This document shows, piece by piece, positions 48,432-57,917 of a stretch of DNA of 64,000 bases; the stretch's first letter is position 1; the number at the start of each line of letters is the position of its first letter. This DNA is from Gammaproteobacteria bacterium UBA2679. Lineage in GTDB: Bacteria; Pseudomonadota; Gammaproteobacteria; Pseudomonadales; Oleiphilaceae. The stretch lies in contig DEMD01000014.1 of the NCBI GenBank assembly GCA_002354735.1, positions 62,001 through 126,000 on the forward strand, written 5' to 3'. Under the pieces are notes generated by a model. That model saw only the letters and a program-made list of their open reading frames with translations. It ran no database searches and was not told the DNA's origin. The position numbers and the translations under genes were made by a program.

Positions 48432-50285
48432 GTGGCCGATAGACAAAGTAACCTGGAAGGCCTGTCGTCCGATGCCGATGAATACCCGAGCTGGCAGGTG
48501 TACCGACGAATTCTCGGGTATGTCAAAACGCTCAAGAAGTGGTTCATTCTCGCCATTATCGGCAACGTCATTTATGCCACGGCCAGCGCGCTCATGGCGC
48601 CCGGCCTGAAGTACATCATCAACAGCATCGAGAACCCGACCGAGACCAACCGCCTGTTGGTGTCTGGTCTTATCGTAGCCCTGTTCATGCTGCGCGGCCT
48701 AGGCGCATTCATGGGCCAGTACTTCATGGCCAATGTGTCGCGGGGCATCGTTCACGACATGCGGCAGAAGCTCTTCCAGAATCTGATCAGGCTGCCCGCA
48801 ACGTTCTTTGACCGAAATAGTGCAGGCCATCTGCTGGCAAAATTCACCTACAACATCGAGCAGGTGACGTTCGCCGCCACCAATGCGGTGACGCTCATCC
48901 TGCGCGAAGGGCTGACTGTGGTGGGTTTGCTCATCTACATGCTGTACGAGAACTGGCGCCTGACGCTTATCTTTCTCATAGCCGGACCGATCATCGCGCT
49001 GGTTATCCGCGTCGTCACGCGACGCTTTCATCGGTTGAGCAAACAGATCCAGCTATCGATGGGCGATGTCAATCACGTGACCGGTGAGCTGATAGGCGGC
49101 TATCAGGTGGTACGGACCTTCGGTGGCGAAGATCGCGAGGTTGCCAGGTTTACCAAGGTCAGCAAGAACAATGTTCGTCAGTCGCTGAAAATGGCGCTGA
49201 CGCAGGCGGTGTCTACACCCATCATTCAGATCATTATCTCCTTGTGTATCGCGGTCCTGGTCTGGGTCGTGCTGGATCCGGCGATTCTTCAGGATATGTC
49301 TACGGGTGCAATCGTTGCGTTCCTCACTGCTGCGGTCACCTGTGCAAAGCCGGTGAGGCAACTGACCAGTGTGAATGCTGTGATACAGCGGGGTATTTCT
49401 GCGGCCCAGGATGTATTCATGCTGATCGACGAGCCGCGTGAAGCCGATACCGGCACCCATGTGGCGGAACGGGTTCGGGGTGACATCGAGATCAGTCATC
49501 TGACCTTCACGTATCCTGGTCAGGACGAGCCCGTGTTGAGGGACGTCTCACTCTCGATCAAGGCCGGGCAGACCATCGCGCTCGTTGGTGCATCAGGTAG
49601 TGGCAAGTCAACGCTCAGTAGCTTGCTGCCGCGCTTCTACGACTGTGAGCCTGGGCAGATTCTGCTCGACGGCCTCCCACTGCAGAATTACACGCTCCGC
49701 AGCCTTCGTCAGCAGATCGCTCTGGTAACACAGCAGACCATTCTGTTTAACGACACTGTGCACAACAACATTGCCTACGGTGATCTGGGCGATGTGTCCA
49801 GAGAAGCGGTGCGGCAGGCAGCCAGGGACGCCAACGCACTGGAGTTCATAGAAGCCTTGCCTGAAGGCTTCGATACCAACCTCGGTGATGATGGCAAGCG
49901 TCTGTCCGGCGGACAGCGTCAACGAATCGCAATCGCCCGTGCACTGCTGAAAAATGCACCGGTGCTCGTACTCGACGAGGCGACCTCGGCGCTGGACACC
50001 GTCTCTGAGCGAGCCATTCAGGATGCACTCGAACGCCTGATGAAAGGCAGGACAGTCATCCTGGTCGCCCATAGGCTCTCCACCATCGAACAGGCAGACC
50101 TGATTGTGGTCATGAATGATGGTCGGATCGTCGAGCAAGGGACGCACGAGGAGCTGTTGGCGAAGCAGGGCGCCTACGCCATGTTGCACAGTCAGCAGGT
50201 CAACGATCGTTCGAGTGAGACAGTAGAGCAAGCGGAAGAGCCGGCAAGTCCTTCGTCCGCGCAGAGTCCGGACAGCAACGATTGA
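48432..50285 (+). CDS. msbA: MsbA lipid A-core flippase
   Basis: 617 aa half-transporter. GTG 48432 is chosen because AGGTGG lies 7 nt upstream; GTG 48411 lacks a ribosome site. Six TM helices with the MsbA-type FMAGVSRGIV-like segment (YFMANVSRGIVHDMRQKLF), then an ABC domain: Walker A LVGASGSGKST, Q-loop QIALVTQQ, signature LSGGQRQR, Walker B VLVLDEATSALD and H-loop VAHRLST. It flips lipid A-core from inner to outer leaflet. lpxK follows by 7 nt, the classical msbA-lpxK pair. Confidence 0.94.
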   Translation: MADRQSNLEGLSSDADEYPSWQVYRRILGYVKTLKKWFILAIIGNVIYATASALMAPGLKYIINSIENPTETNRLLVSGLIVALFMLRGLGAFMGQYFMANVSRGIVHDMRQKLFQNLIRLPATFFDRNSAGHLLAKFTYNIEQVTFAATNAVTLILREGLTVVGLLIYMLYENWRLTLIFLIAGPIIALVIRVVTRRFHRLSKQIQLSMGDVNHVTGELIGGYQVVRTFGGEDREVARFTKVSKNNVRQSLKMALTQAVSTPIIQIIISLCIAVLVWVVLDPAILQDMSTGAIVAFLTAAVTCAKPVRQLTSVNAVIQRGISAAQDVFMLIDEPREADTGTHVAERVRGDIEISHLTFTYPGQDEPVLRDVSLSIKAGQTIALVGASGSGKSTLSSLLPRFYDCEPGQILLDGLPLQNYTLRSLRQQIALVTQQTILFNDTVHNNIAYGDLGDVSREAVRQAARDANALEFIEALPEGFDTNLGDDGKRLSGGQRQRIAIARALLKNAPVLVLDEATSALDTVSERAIQDALERLMKGRTVILVAHRLSTIEQADLIVVMNDGRIVEQGTHEELLAKQGAYAMLHSQQVNDRSSETVEQAEEPASPSSAQSPDSND

Positions 50286-50292
50286 GTGCCCC

Positions 50293-51399
50293 ATGACCAG
50301 CTGGCTGGAGCAAATCTGGTATCCTGCAGCAAATGAGCATCTCTCCCCGCTGCAGCGACTGGTTCTCCTGCTGCTTGTACCACTCTCCTGGTTGTTTACC
50401 AGCATTGCCAGCCGCCGTCGACGGCGACTGACGGCGTCCGCTGAGGCGTCGCAGGTGCCTACGCTCATCGTCGGTAACCTCAGCGTGGGCGGTACTGGTA
50501 AGACGCCGCTCGTTATTGCGCTCATCCAGCGCCTCAAGGCTGACGGATACCGAGTCGGCGTCATTAGTCGTGGCTATGGCGGCAAACCGACTACTGGCGA
50601 ATACCCGCTCGATGTGGCCTCGCATCCGTTGGCTGCTGAGGTTGGTGACGAGCCTCTGCTGATTCATTGCGCTACAGGCATTCCCGTCTTCGTGGATCCG
50701 GACCGGCCGCGCGCGCGCCGCGAATTGCTGAAAAACCATCCCTGTGATCTTGTGATCAGCGACGACGGATTACAGCATTACGCGCTTTCACGCGACTTCG
50801 AGCTCGTTGTCATCGATGCAAAACGCGGCCTTGGCAATGGATATTGTCTGCCCGCCGGCCCCTTACGGGAACCGCCTTCAAGACTTACAGAGATTGATGC
50901 CGTAGTGATCAACCACGGTGCTGTCGTCGGAGGGGCCGAGCCTGAATCCGCTGTCGCCCTACGCGGTAGTGCAGGGTTTGACGGGAAGCACAGCTGGGCC
51001 ATGACCCTGGTTCCACAGCCCCTCAGGCCGCTACAAGTCTCTGCACCCGGGCAGCCTGCCGGCGCTGTGCAATCGCAGCCGCTGCCGCAGCCGGGCAAAA
51101 CGCTTACCGCTGTAGCCGGGATTGGCAATCCGAAGCGATTCTTCGATACCCTCCGCGCTCTCGGATATAAGGTGATAGAGAAGCCGTTTCCTGACCACCA
51201 CGACTTTACGGTGGACGATTTCAGTGGCCTGCAAGGTCCTCTGGTCATGACCGAGAAGGACGCCGTGAAATGCCGAAAGCTCCTGTCGACATTTGACGAA
51301 ACGTGCTGGGTGCTTGGCGTCACGGCCACACTTCCGGACCAATTCTACCAGCACGTCGTAAGACATCTACTCGGTGTCGAAGCGCCAGGAATACGGTAA
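50293..51399 (+). CDS. lpxK: Tetraacyldisaccharide 4'-kinase
   Basis: 368 aa membrane-associated kinase that adds the 4'-phosphate to the lipid A precursor. An N-terminal hydrophobic helix (~17-36) precedes P-loop GNLSVGGTGKTPL. Further motifs are VISRGYGGK, GDEPLLIHCATGIPVFVDPDR, VISDDGLQHYALSRD (catalytic Asp region) and FPDHHDFTVDD. Its stop is ~67 bp before ycaR. Confidence 0.94.
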   Translation: MTSWLEQIWYPAANEHLSPLQRLVLLLLVPLSWLFTSIASRRRRRLTASAEASQVPTLIVGNLSVGGTGKTPLVIALIQRLKADGYRVGVISRGYGGKPTTGEYPLDVASHPLAAEVGDEPLLIHCATGIPVFVDPDRPRARRELLKNHPCDLVISDDGLQHYALSRDFELVVIDAKRGLGNGYCLPAGPLREPPSRLTEIDAVVINHGAVVGGAEPESAVALRGSAGFDGKHSWAMTLVPQPLRPLQVSAPGQPAGAVQSQPLPQPGKTLTAVAGIGNPKRFFDTLRALGYKVIEKPFPDHHDFTVDDFSGLQGPLVMTEKDAVKCRKLLSTFDETCWVLGVTATLPDQFYQHVVRHLLGVEAPGIR

Positions 51400-51466
51400 A
51401 GTAGAGCCAGCAGAAGCAGCGCATTGACGCGCTGTCCTCGTTTTCGATAAACGGAGTTCAGTCATC

Positions 51467-51649
51467 GTGGATAAAAAATTACTCAGTATTCTCGCCTGCC
51501 CACTGTGCAAGGGTGATCTCAAGTTCGATCGTGAGAAGCAGGAGCTCATCTGTCGGCCCGACGGCCTTGCCTTTCCGATTCGGGATGGCGTACCGGTGAT
51601 GCTCGAAAGCGAAGCCCGAACCCTGACGACCGACGAGAGACTGAGCTGA
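51467..51649 (+). CDS. ycaR: YcaR/Trm112 family small protein
   Basis: 60 aa. Starts (M)[17 protein letters not shown], with one CxxC (Cys12, Cys15); the second metal pair of eukaryotic Trm112 is replaced by [23 protein letters not shown] start with CGGAG ~15 nt upstream. It is fused to kdsB by TGATG. Bacterial members nearly always sit between lpxK and kdsB; the role is unresolved. Confidence 0.92.
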   Translation: MDKKLLSILACPLCKGDLKFDREKQELICRPDGLAFPIRDGVPVMLESEARTLTTDERLS

Positions 51650-52419
51650 TGCCGGGCTTCATCGTCATCATTCCGGCACGTTTCGCCAGCACACGTCTGC
51701 CGGGTAAACCGCTGATCGATCTCGCCGGCAAGACCATGATACAGCGCGTCTATGAACAGGCCAGCGCAAGCGGTGCAACGGCTGTGTACGTGGCAACTGA
51801 CAGCGTGCAGGTCGCGGAAGCCGTGTCTGCCTTCGGCGGCAAAGTGCTGATGACCAGTGCCGAGCACAGCTCGGGCTCTGAGCGTCTGGCTGAGTGCGTG
51901 GACCTGCTGGAGCTGGCGCCGGACGATTGTGTGGTCAACGTTCAGGGCGATGAACCGCTATTGCCATCCGATCTTATCGATGAGGTGGCCGCCGTACTGC
52001 TGCATGATGATCTGACCCAGATGTCGACACTGGCTACGCCAATTACCACCCAGGCAGAATTCGAAAACCCGAATGCCGTCAAAGTTGTACTGGATGGCGA
52101 TAGCCGCGCACTCTACTTTTCGCGTGCACCGATTCCATTTCGAAGGGACGGCGCCACGCCTGAAACGGGTGCCTATTATGGGCTGCGTCATCTCGGCATT
52201 TATGCCTATCGTGCACGTTTCCTGCGGGAGTACGTGGGGTGGGTGCGCACCGACCTCGAGGATATCGAAGCGTTAGAACAGCTGCGTGCGCTGTGGCACG
52301 GCGTGCGTATACGCGTCGATGTCACCCATCAGACATTAGGCCCTGGAATCGATACGCAGGCGGATGTCGAACATGTACTGAAATTGCTGAAGCAGGCCGC
52401 CGGAGCGACCGAAGCATGA
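51649..52419 (+). CDS. kdsB: CMP-KDO synthetase
   Basis: 256 aa cytidylyltransferase that activates KDO for LPS. N-terminal IPARFASTRLPGKPL is the nucleotide-binding signature. Others are YVATDS, SGSERLAE, VVNVQGDEPLLP and YFSRAPIPF, ending with DLEDIEALEQLRALWHG-type block. It starts at the ycaR stop and overlaps the phosphatase start by 4 bp. Confidence 0.95.
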   Translation: MPGFIVIIPARFASTRLPGKPLIDLAGKTMIQRVYEQASASGATAVYVATDSVQVAEAVSAFGGKVLMTSAEHSSGSERLAECVDLLELAPDDCVVNVQGDEPLLPSDLIDEVAAVLLHDDLTQMSTLATPITTQAEFENPNAVKVVLDGDSRALYFSRAPIPFRRDGATPETGAYYGLRHLGIYAYRARFLREYVGWVRTDLEDIEALEQLRALWHGVRIRVDVTHQTLGPGIDTQADVEHVLKLLKQAAGATEA

Positions 52420-52907
52420 TGAACATACTGTTTGTTTGCCTGGGCAATATATGCAGATCGCCCTCTGCTGAAGCGGTATTCCGCGGGCTTGTCCAGAAGC
52501 AGGGCCTGCAGCAGCACTACCGGCTGGATTCGGCAGGTACGGGTGACTGGCATGTGGGCAAGGCGCCCGACCCTCGGGCTATCGAAGCTGCTGGTAAACG
52601 TGAACTCGACCTTTCGGAACTGCGCGCCAGACAACTTTCGGCCGAGGATTTCCAGGCCTTTGATGCCATCGTCGTCATGGACGATCAAAACTTCGAAGAC
52701 GTCATGAATATCTGTCCGAGCCAGAGCCTCGGCAAGATATCCAAACTCTCGGATTACGCCAGAAATCCCGACGTGCGCGCAATCGACGATCCCTACTACG
52801 GTGATAATCAGGGCTTCGATCGCATGCTCGATAATCTCGAGGATGCCTGCGCGGGCCTGCTGGAGCGACTCGAAGTCAGACGCCAGGCTCTTGAAGACAG
52901 AGGCTGA
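52416..52907 (+). CDS. Low-molecular-weight protein tyrosine phosphatase
   Basis: 163 aa from ATG 52416 (a second ATG at 52419 is equally possible); the frame opens far upstream inside kdsB. The P-loop VCLGNICRSPSAEAV contains CX5R (Cys-Leu-Gly-Asn-Ile-Cys-Arg), and the general acid lies in DDPYYGDNQGF. Such enzymes often act on tyrosine kinases controlling polysaccharide export, but here the position between kdsB and murB is inherited, as in Pseudomonas. Confidence 0.92.
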   Translation: MMNILFVCLGNICRSPSAEAVFRGLVQKQGLQQHYRLDSAGTGDWHVGKAPDPRAIEAAGKRELDLSELRARQLSAEDFQAFDAIVVMDDQNFEDVMNICPSQSLGKISKLSDYARNPDVRAIDDPYYGDNQGFDRMLDNLEDACAGLLERLEVRRQALEDRG

Positions 52908-53943
52908 CACGGCCCCCGGGGTCGCTGGGTTCAATCTTGCAGGCTTCAATACGCTGTCGATTCCAGCAATTGCGGAACGCTTCATCGAGGTCACTACGCC
53001 CGAGCAGCTGCGTGAGGAGCTCGCCAGCCTTCAGGCCTCTGGCTTGCAGCCGGCGCTGATACTGGGTGGCGGGAGCAATGTGGTGCTGACACAGCCGCGC
53101 TACCCGGTTGTATTGCACCTGCAGATGAAGGGCATCCGCTTTCGGGGTGATGGCCACGTCACCGTCGCCGCCGGGGAGAACTGGCATGGCTTCGTTGAGC
53201 GAACGCTCGAGCACAAGTGTTATGGCCTTGAGAATCTTGCACTGATCCCCGGCAGTTGCGGTGCAGCGCCGATACAGAACATCGGCGCCTATGGCGTCGA
53301 AATTGGCGAGTTCGTCACCGCCGTGCGGGCGATGCACAGGCAGAGTGGTGAGATCAGATCTTTCTCAGCAGATGAATGCCGATTCGCTTACCGCGACAGC
53401 TATTTCAAGGGGCCGGAGGGCAGGCAATGGATCATCCTGTCGCTGGATCTGCAGCTTCGAACACAGGCGCGCCTGAATCTCGCTTACCCTGAACTGGCCG
53501 CGGCCTGGGCAGCGCAGTCAGAGTGGCTAAATGAAAGTGAACTACAGATTGCTGACGAGGCGCAGCGGCTCGCCCGGGTGGTTGCAGCCTTGAGGCGCTA
53601 CAAGCTGCCGGATCCTGCGGTCACGCCTAACTCGGGGAGCTTCTTCAAGAATCCAATCGTCGACGCACAACGTTTCGAAGATTTGCAGATGCGCTGGCCG
53701 GGTATCGTCGGTTATCCGCTCGCAGGCGGGCAGGTGAAGCTCGCAGCAGGTTGGCTGATAGACCGGGCAGGCCATAAGGGCAGTGTCTCGGGCGGCGTGG
53801 GTCTGCACCACCGGCAGGCGCTCGTGCTGGTGAATCCTGGCCGTTGCAGTGGTGCAGCGGTACTCGACTTCGCCAGCCGTATTCAGCAGGATATCGCCAG
53901 ACATTTCGCCGTCAATCTTGAGATCGAGCCTGATCAGTACTGA
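52891..53943 (+). CDS. murB: UDP-N-acetylenolpyruvoylglucosamine reductase
   Basis: 350 aa from TTG 52891 ((M)KTEADTAPGVAGF); it overlaps the phosphatase end by 17 bp. ATG 52843 is a less likely upstream start. FAD motif LILGGGSNVVL, PGSCGAAPIQNIGAYGVEI, CRFAYRDSYFK and the catalytic Ser in NSGSFFKNPIV define a type I MurB. It makes UDP-MurNAc for peptidoglycan. The 3' end overlaps the converging diguanylate cyclase by 32 bp. Confidence 0.93.
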   Translation: MKTEADTAPGVAGFNLAGFNTLSIPAIAERFIEVTTPEQLREELASLQASGLQPALILGGGSNVVLTQPRYPVVLHLQMKGIRFRGDGHVTVAAGENWHGFVERTLEHKCYGLENLALIPGSCGAAPIQNIGAYGVEIGEFVTAVRAMHRQSGEIRSFSADECRFAYRDSYFKGPEGRQWIILSLDLQLRTQARLNLAYPELAAAWAAQSEWLNESELQIADEAQRLARVVAALRRYKLPDPAVTPNSGSFFKNPIVDAQRFEDLQMRWPGIVGYPLAGGQVKLAAGWLIDRAGHKGSVSGGVGLHHRQALVLVNPGRCSGAAVLDFASRIQQDIARHFAVNLEIEPDQY

Positions 53944-56101
53944 TTGGCGCAATGCCATGTTCGTCCATGAGCTCTACTCGATTTCGTCCATTCAGTTTGG
54001 CCCGATACAGGGCTCGGTCCGCGGCATCAACTAGCAGGTCCGGTGTGCTGTAGCCGGTGCCGGTGTTGCCCGGAATCGTGGCGGCAACGCCAATGCTCAC
54101 GCTTATGTTGATAGTGATCGCCTCATGCCGCACCACAGTCCTTGCGATAAGTTGACGGATTCGTTCGGCAATGGTCACAGCTGCAGGGCCGGTGGCATCC
54201 GCCAGCAGAATCATGAATTCTTCACCGCCCCAGCGCCCGACCAGATCGGACGGTCGCTGCACTACACTGGTCAGAAGTTTCGCCACCTCGCGCAGGGCCT
54301 GATCGCCGAAGGGATGGCCATACTCATCGTTGACGGCCTTGAAGTGATCCAGGTCCAGCAATAATACTGACAATGCGGTGCCCTGACGTTCGCCGCGACT
54401 CCATTCCCGCTGCAGCGTCGCATTGATCGACCGCCGATTGCTCAGCCCGGTTAGCTCATCGGTGGTACTCAACAGTTTCAGCTCCCGATTGGCGTCGGCC
54501 AGTTCAGCCATCGTCTGCTCAAGGGCCTGTGTCCGCTCGCGAACGTGAAGTTCGAGCTCCACCCGCGTCTGTTTCTGCGCCTCGATGGTTTGAAGTTGCG
54601 ACTGGTTCAGTCTTGCGAGTGCTTCGCGTTCAGCTGCAGCTCGCCTCTGCCACTGCATCTGCAGCCGGAACGCCAGAGCTATCGACAGGATAAGTGCCTC
54701 AAAAGCAATGCCTACCTGGAACGCATGCAGGGTCATCGCGTTCGCAGGAATCAGGCCCATCTCAAGCAACATGAACACGACGGCACCGGAAATCAGGGCC
54801 GACCAACCGGCAACATAGAACATCGCTTCGAAATAACCCTTGCGTACCTGTATGAGGCCGGCAATGAAGAGCAGTGTTCCACCCGGCGGCAGAATGATGC
54901 TCGTCAGCAGCAGCGCAGTGCTGTAGTCACCAAACAGGCAGTAGATGCCAAGCAGCACCCAGAGCCAGGCCAGTATCCGCAAAACCACGTCGAAACGCGG
55001 CAAGTGTTCAGGCAGCCGGAGGAACGCTCGGGTGAACATGACGCTGATACCCGCGCCGAGTATCAGGTCGAGCACAAAGGCGCGCTGGTTCCAGTCGGCA
55101 CTGTCTGGCCAGAGAAACTGGTAGGCGTAGCCTTTACTGATGAAAATGAACATTACGGTGGAGAGAACGAAGATGCTGTAATAGATGTACGCCCGATCCT
55201 TGATGGCAACGAAGACCGCAATACTGGTCAGGATCATGATGGCCATCAGGCCAAAGAAGCTGCCCTGGATGAGATTGGTACTGGCGACGTCGGCCACGTA
55301 CAGATTTTCCGAGGTCAGGCGCATGGGCACCCGCATGCTCTGCCGGCTCTGGACCCGCATGATCACCCAGTCGGTGGCACCTTCATCGGGCAGGAGCAGG
55401 AAACTGAAATTGTTGTCCCGAATCAGGCGAAGGTCGAAGGGGAGGCTGGCACCGACTGTGTAATGCCTTAGCTGTAAGGTTTCCGCCTGCTCAAGCAATG
55501 CACTCACCTGGCTCAGATTCCAGCGTAGCTGTGGCGGCGGCTCCGTTTCTATATTGGAGAACGCAAAGCTTGTGGCTGTGTTCGGTGCCTCGGCAAGAAT
55601 GACATCGACCTGGCGCTCGGGGCCACCGCGTCCACGCGCACTGTCGATCACTGAAGGGCTGGCCCGCGAGGCACCCAATTCGGCCGGCTCATGGATACGA
55701 TAGACATCGATGCGATCGAGCAGGGGGGCCTGAATCTGTAGGATCCATCGCCTGACCGCTACCCCTGCAGACCATTCGAGGCCAAAGGCCAGCCAGACAT
55801 GATCTGTGGTCAGGCCGAGATTGGGAATCTCGTCCATCCGTTCCCACTGTGACAGACGCTCGGGCGCCAGAACGTCTTCCAGGCGCAGCTCGGCGCTGGC
55901 ATCACGAAACATCATCAGTCCTGGTATCAGCGGCAGCTGGTTGATCGCTTCTGGCTGCCCGTGCCTGCGGTCGTTTGCCTCCGCCTGCCCACTCAGCACC
56001 CACAGCCAAATCAGCAGAACCCAGACGATCTGCAAACTCGTCAGCGGCCGAAATGTGCAAGCACCATGGTTGGCTCGGGCAGCAGAGCTTAGTTGATGCA
56101 A
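53912..56101 (-). CDS. 7TMR-DISM diguanylate cyclase
   Basis: 729 aa. Likely signal/TM at ~24-42, a periplasmic 7TMR-DISMED2-type beta domain (~50-255), and seven TM helices (~270-470). A coiled-coil (~475-545) leads to a C-terminal GGDEF domain (~550-715). The active loop is GRWGGEEF, a canonical GGEEF. RPSD lies five residues before it, so the inhibitory I-site is intact. LLDLDHFKAVNDEYGHPFGD is the metal/GTP region. It should make cyclic di-GMP in response to an external ligand. It is monocistronic and divergent from prpR by ~200 bp. Confidence 0.9.
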   Translation of the reverse strand: MHQLSSAARANHGACTFRPLTSLQIVWVLLIWLWVLSGQAEANDRRHGQPEAINQLPLIPGLMMFRDASAELRLEDVLAPERLSQWERMDEIPNLGLTTDHVWLAFGLEWSAGVAVRRWILQIQAPLLDRIDVYRIHEPAELGASRASPSVIDSARGRGGPERQVDVILAEAPNTATSFAFSNIETEPPPQLRWNLSQVSALLEQAETLQLRHYTVGASLPFDLRLIRDNNFSFLLLPDEGATDWVIMRVQSRQSMRVPMRLTSENLYVADVASTNLIQGSFFGLMAIMILTSIAVFVAIKDRAYIYYSIFVLSTVMFIFISKGYAYQFLWPDSADWNQRAFVLDLILGAGISVMFTRAFLRLPEHLPRFDVVLRILAWLWVLLGIYCLFGDYSTALLLTSIILPPGGTLLFIAGLIQVRKGYFEAMFYVAGWSALISGAVVFMLLEMGLIPANAMTLHAFQVGIAFEALILSIALAFRLQMQWQRRAAAEREALARLNQSQLQTIEAQKQTRVELELHVRERTQALEQTMAELADANRELKLLSTTDELTGLSNRRSINATLQREWSRGERQGTALSVLLLDLDHFKAVNDEYGHPFGDQALREVAKLLTSVVQRPSDLVGRWGGEEFMILLADATGPAAVTIAERIRQLIARTVVRHEAITINISVSIGVAATIPGNTGTGYSTPDLLVDAADRALYRAKLNGRNRVELMDEHGIAPISTDQARSQD

Positions 56102-56226
56102 GCGATGGTCGCCGATTGAGGTAGGTTCATACCATCAAGTCTAGACGACGCCTGGAATTTAGCCCTGGCGGCCGAGCTGAATTGCCGCCGCTGGAATCAT
56201 ACGCATTCCGCTATCATCCGCACGCT

Positions 56227-56242
56227 GAATTGTATACAATTC
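56227..56242. promoter_or_regulatory. Putative GntR/FCD operator upstream of prp operon
   Basis: GAATTGTATACAATTC is a perfect 16-bp palindrome 60 bp before the prpR start. Its core TTGTATACAA is typical of FCD-type GntR regulators. It probably overlaps the promoter and mediates autorepression. Confidence 0.7.
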
Positions 56243-56302
56243 ACCTCCGATTACGCGTAAACAAGCCGGAAAACCCCATCTTTTCGTGTTTATGGAGGAA
56301 TC

Positions 56303-57022
56303 TTGTATTCAATAGAGCCTACAGAGCCCACGCCACAAGCCGGCCAGGCAACCTTGGGCGAGCAAGCATTCGATCTGTTGCAGACGGCAATCATTCGTGG
56401 GGATATCGAGACCGGCACGCGGGTCAGTGAGGCAGACCTCATGACGCGCTTTGCATTAGGCCGGGCGCCCGTTCGTGAAGCCATGCAACGTCTCCAGGCG
56501 CGTGGGCTGATCGTGCGCCGCCCACATGCCGGTGCAAAAATCATTTCACTGTCCGCGCAGCAGCTCGACGAGCTCTATCTCGTCCGTGAAGCGCTCGAAG
56601 GCATGGCCTGCCGGCTTGCGGCCACGGCCATGACTGATGAAGAGTTACGCAGTCTTCGCGAACTGCTTGAACAACATGCTGACGAGATTCGGCGCGAAGG
56701 CGGTCTGGAATATTATCAGCGCGAAGGTGATTTCGACTTTCACTACCGAATAATTGCTGGCTGCAAGAATGAACAGCTCGCGCGGCAGCTGACGGGTGAC
56801 CTCTACCATCTGCTGCGGCTGTACCGCTATCGTCTCAGTACGCTGCGGGGCCGTCCGGAACGGGCGCTCAAGGAACATATGCGGGTGCTCGATGCGCTTG
56901 ATGAGCGCGACCCGGATCTGGCCGAGCTGCTGATGCGTCGGCACATTTCAGCAGCCAGAAACAATCTGCTTACCAGGCTCAGCGCTACTACGCTGCTACA
57001 GAACAGGAGCTCACAACCATGA
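56303..57022 (+). CDS. prpR: GntR/FCD family regulator of the methylcitrate operon
   Basis: 239 aa. Winged-helix GntR domain (~18-82: [24 protein letters not shown]) followed by an FCD ligand domain (~95-225) with metal-site residues in [10 protein letters not shown] and [11 protein letters not shown] start at 56303 has GGAGG 4 nt upstream and no better in-frame start follows. It overlaps prpB by 4 bp. It is a different family from the sigma-54 PrpR of enterobacteria; the ligand is presumably a methylcitrate-cycle intermediate. Confidence 0.87.
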   Translation: MYSIEPTEPTPQAGQATLGEQAFDLLQTAIIRGDIETGTRVSEADLMTRFALGRAPVREAMQRLQARGLIVRRPHAGAKIISLSAQQLDELYLVREALEGMACRLAATAMTDEELRSLRELLEQHADEIRREGGLEYYQREGDFDFHYRIIAGCKNEQLARQLTGDLYHLLRLYRYRLSTLRGRPERALKEHMRVLDALDERDPDLAELLMRRHISAARNNLLTRLSATTLLQNRSSQP

Positions 57023-57915
57023 ACGATACCTCGCATACCATCAGCCCAGGCCAGCGTTTCCGGCAGGCCATCGCTTCCGAGTCACCGCTGCAGGTGGTCG
57101 GCACTGTGAATGCCTACTGCGCCATGCTCGCCGAGCGGGTAGGCCACAAGGCCATCTACCTCTCCGGCGCCGGCGTCGCGAATGCCTCCTACGGCTTGCC
57201 TGATCTGGGCATGACCAGCCTCAACGATGTTATTGAAGATGTCCGTCGCATCACCGCAGCATCATCACTGCCGCTGCTGGTGGATATCGATACCGGCTGG
57301 GGCGGCGCTTTCAATATCGCCAGAAGCATTCGAGAGATGGAGCGAGCTGGTGCGGCTGCCATACATATCGAAGATCAGGTTGCGCAGAAGCGCTGCGGTC
57401 ATCGTCCCAACAAGGCCATCGTGACCACAGCTGAAATGTGCGACCGTATCAAGGCAGCCGTCGATGCCAGGGTTGATCCAGATTTCTTCATCATGGCGCG
57501 AACGGATGCCTTTTCCAATGAAGGCCTGCAGGCAGCGATCGATCGTTCACATGCCTTTGTCGAAGCTGGTGCTGACGGTATTTTCGCCGAGGCGGTCAAT
57601 GCACTCGACGACTACAAGGCCTTTACATCGGCGCTGGATGTGCCGGTTCTGGCCAACATTACCGAGTTTGGCCAGACGCCGCTGTATAACAAGGCCGAAC
57701 TGGCAGAGGTGGGCGTTTCAATTGTGCTCTACCCACTCAGCGCCTTCAGGGCAATGAACAAGGCTGCGCTAAACGTGTATGAGCACCTGCTCCAAGATGG
57801 CGACCAGAAAGCGGTTGTCGACAGCATGCAAACTAGAATGGAACTCTACGACTTTCTGAATTACCACGCCTTCGAGCAGAAGCTCGATGCGCTGTTCAAC
57901 AAGAGCGGAGACTGA
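57019..57915 (+). CDS. prpB: 2-methylisocitrate lyase
   Basis: 298 aa member of the isocitrate lyase/PEP mutase superfamily. It cleaves 2-methylisocitrate to pyruvate and succinate. The catalytic loop is KRCGHRPNK; metal and substrate sites lie in [22 protein letters not shown] and ARTDAF, with ITEFGQTPL near the C-terminus. ATG overlaps prpR. Confidence 0.95.
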   Translation: MNDTSHTISPGQRFRQAIASESPLQVVGTVNAYCAMLAERVGHKAIYLSGAGVANASYGLPDLGMTSLNDVIEDVRRITAASSLPLLVDIDTGWGGAFNIARSIREMERAGAAAIHIEDQVAQKRCGHRPNKAIVTTAEMCDRIKAAVDARVDPDFFIMARTDAFSNEGLQAAIDRSHAFVEAGADGIFAEAVNALDDYKAFTSALDVPVLANITEFGQTPLYNKAELAEVGVSIVLYPLSAFRAMNKAALNVYEHLLQDGDQKAVVDSMQTRMELYDFLNYHAFEQKLDALFNKSGD

Positions 57916-57917
57916 AG

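Noticed and set aside
54545-55471. 308-codon plus-strand open frame
   Set aside because: It is antisense to the diguanylate cyclase TM region. The product is His/Glu/Gln-rich without domains, typical of a shadow frame in high-GC DNA.
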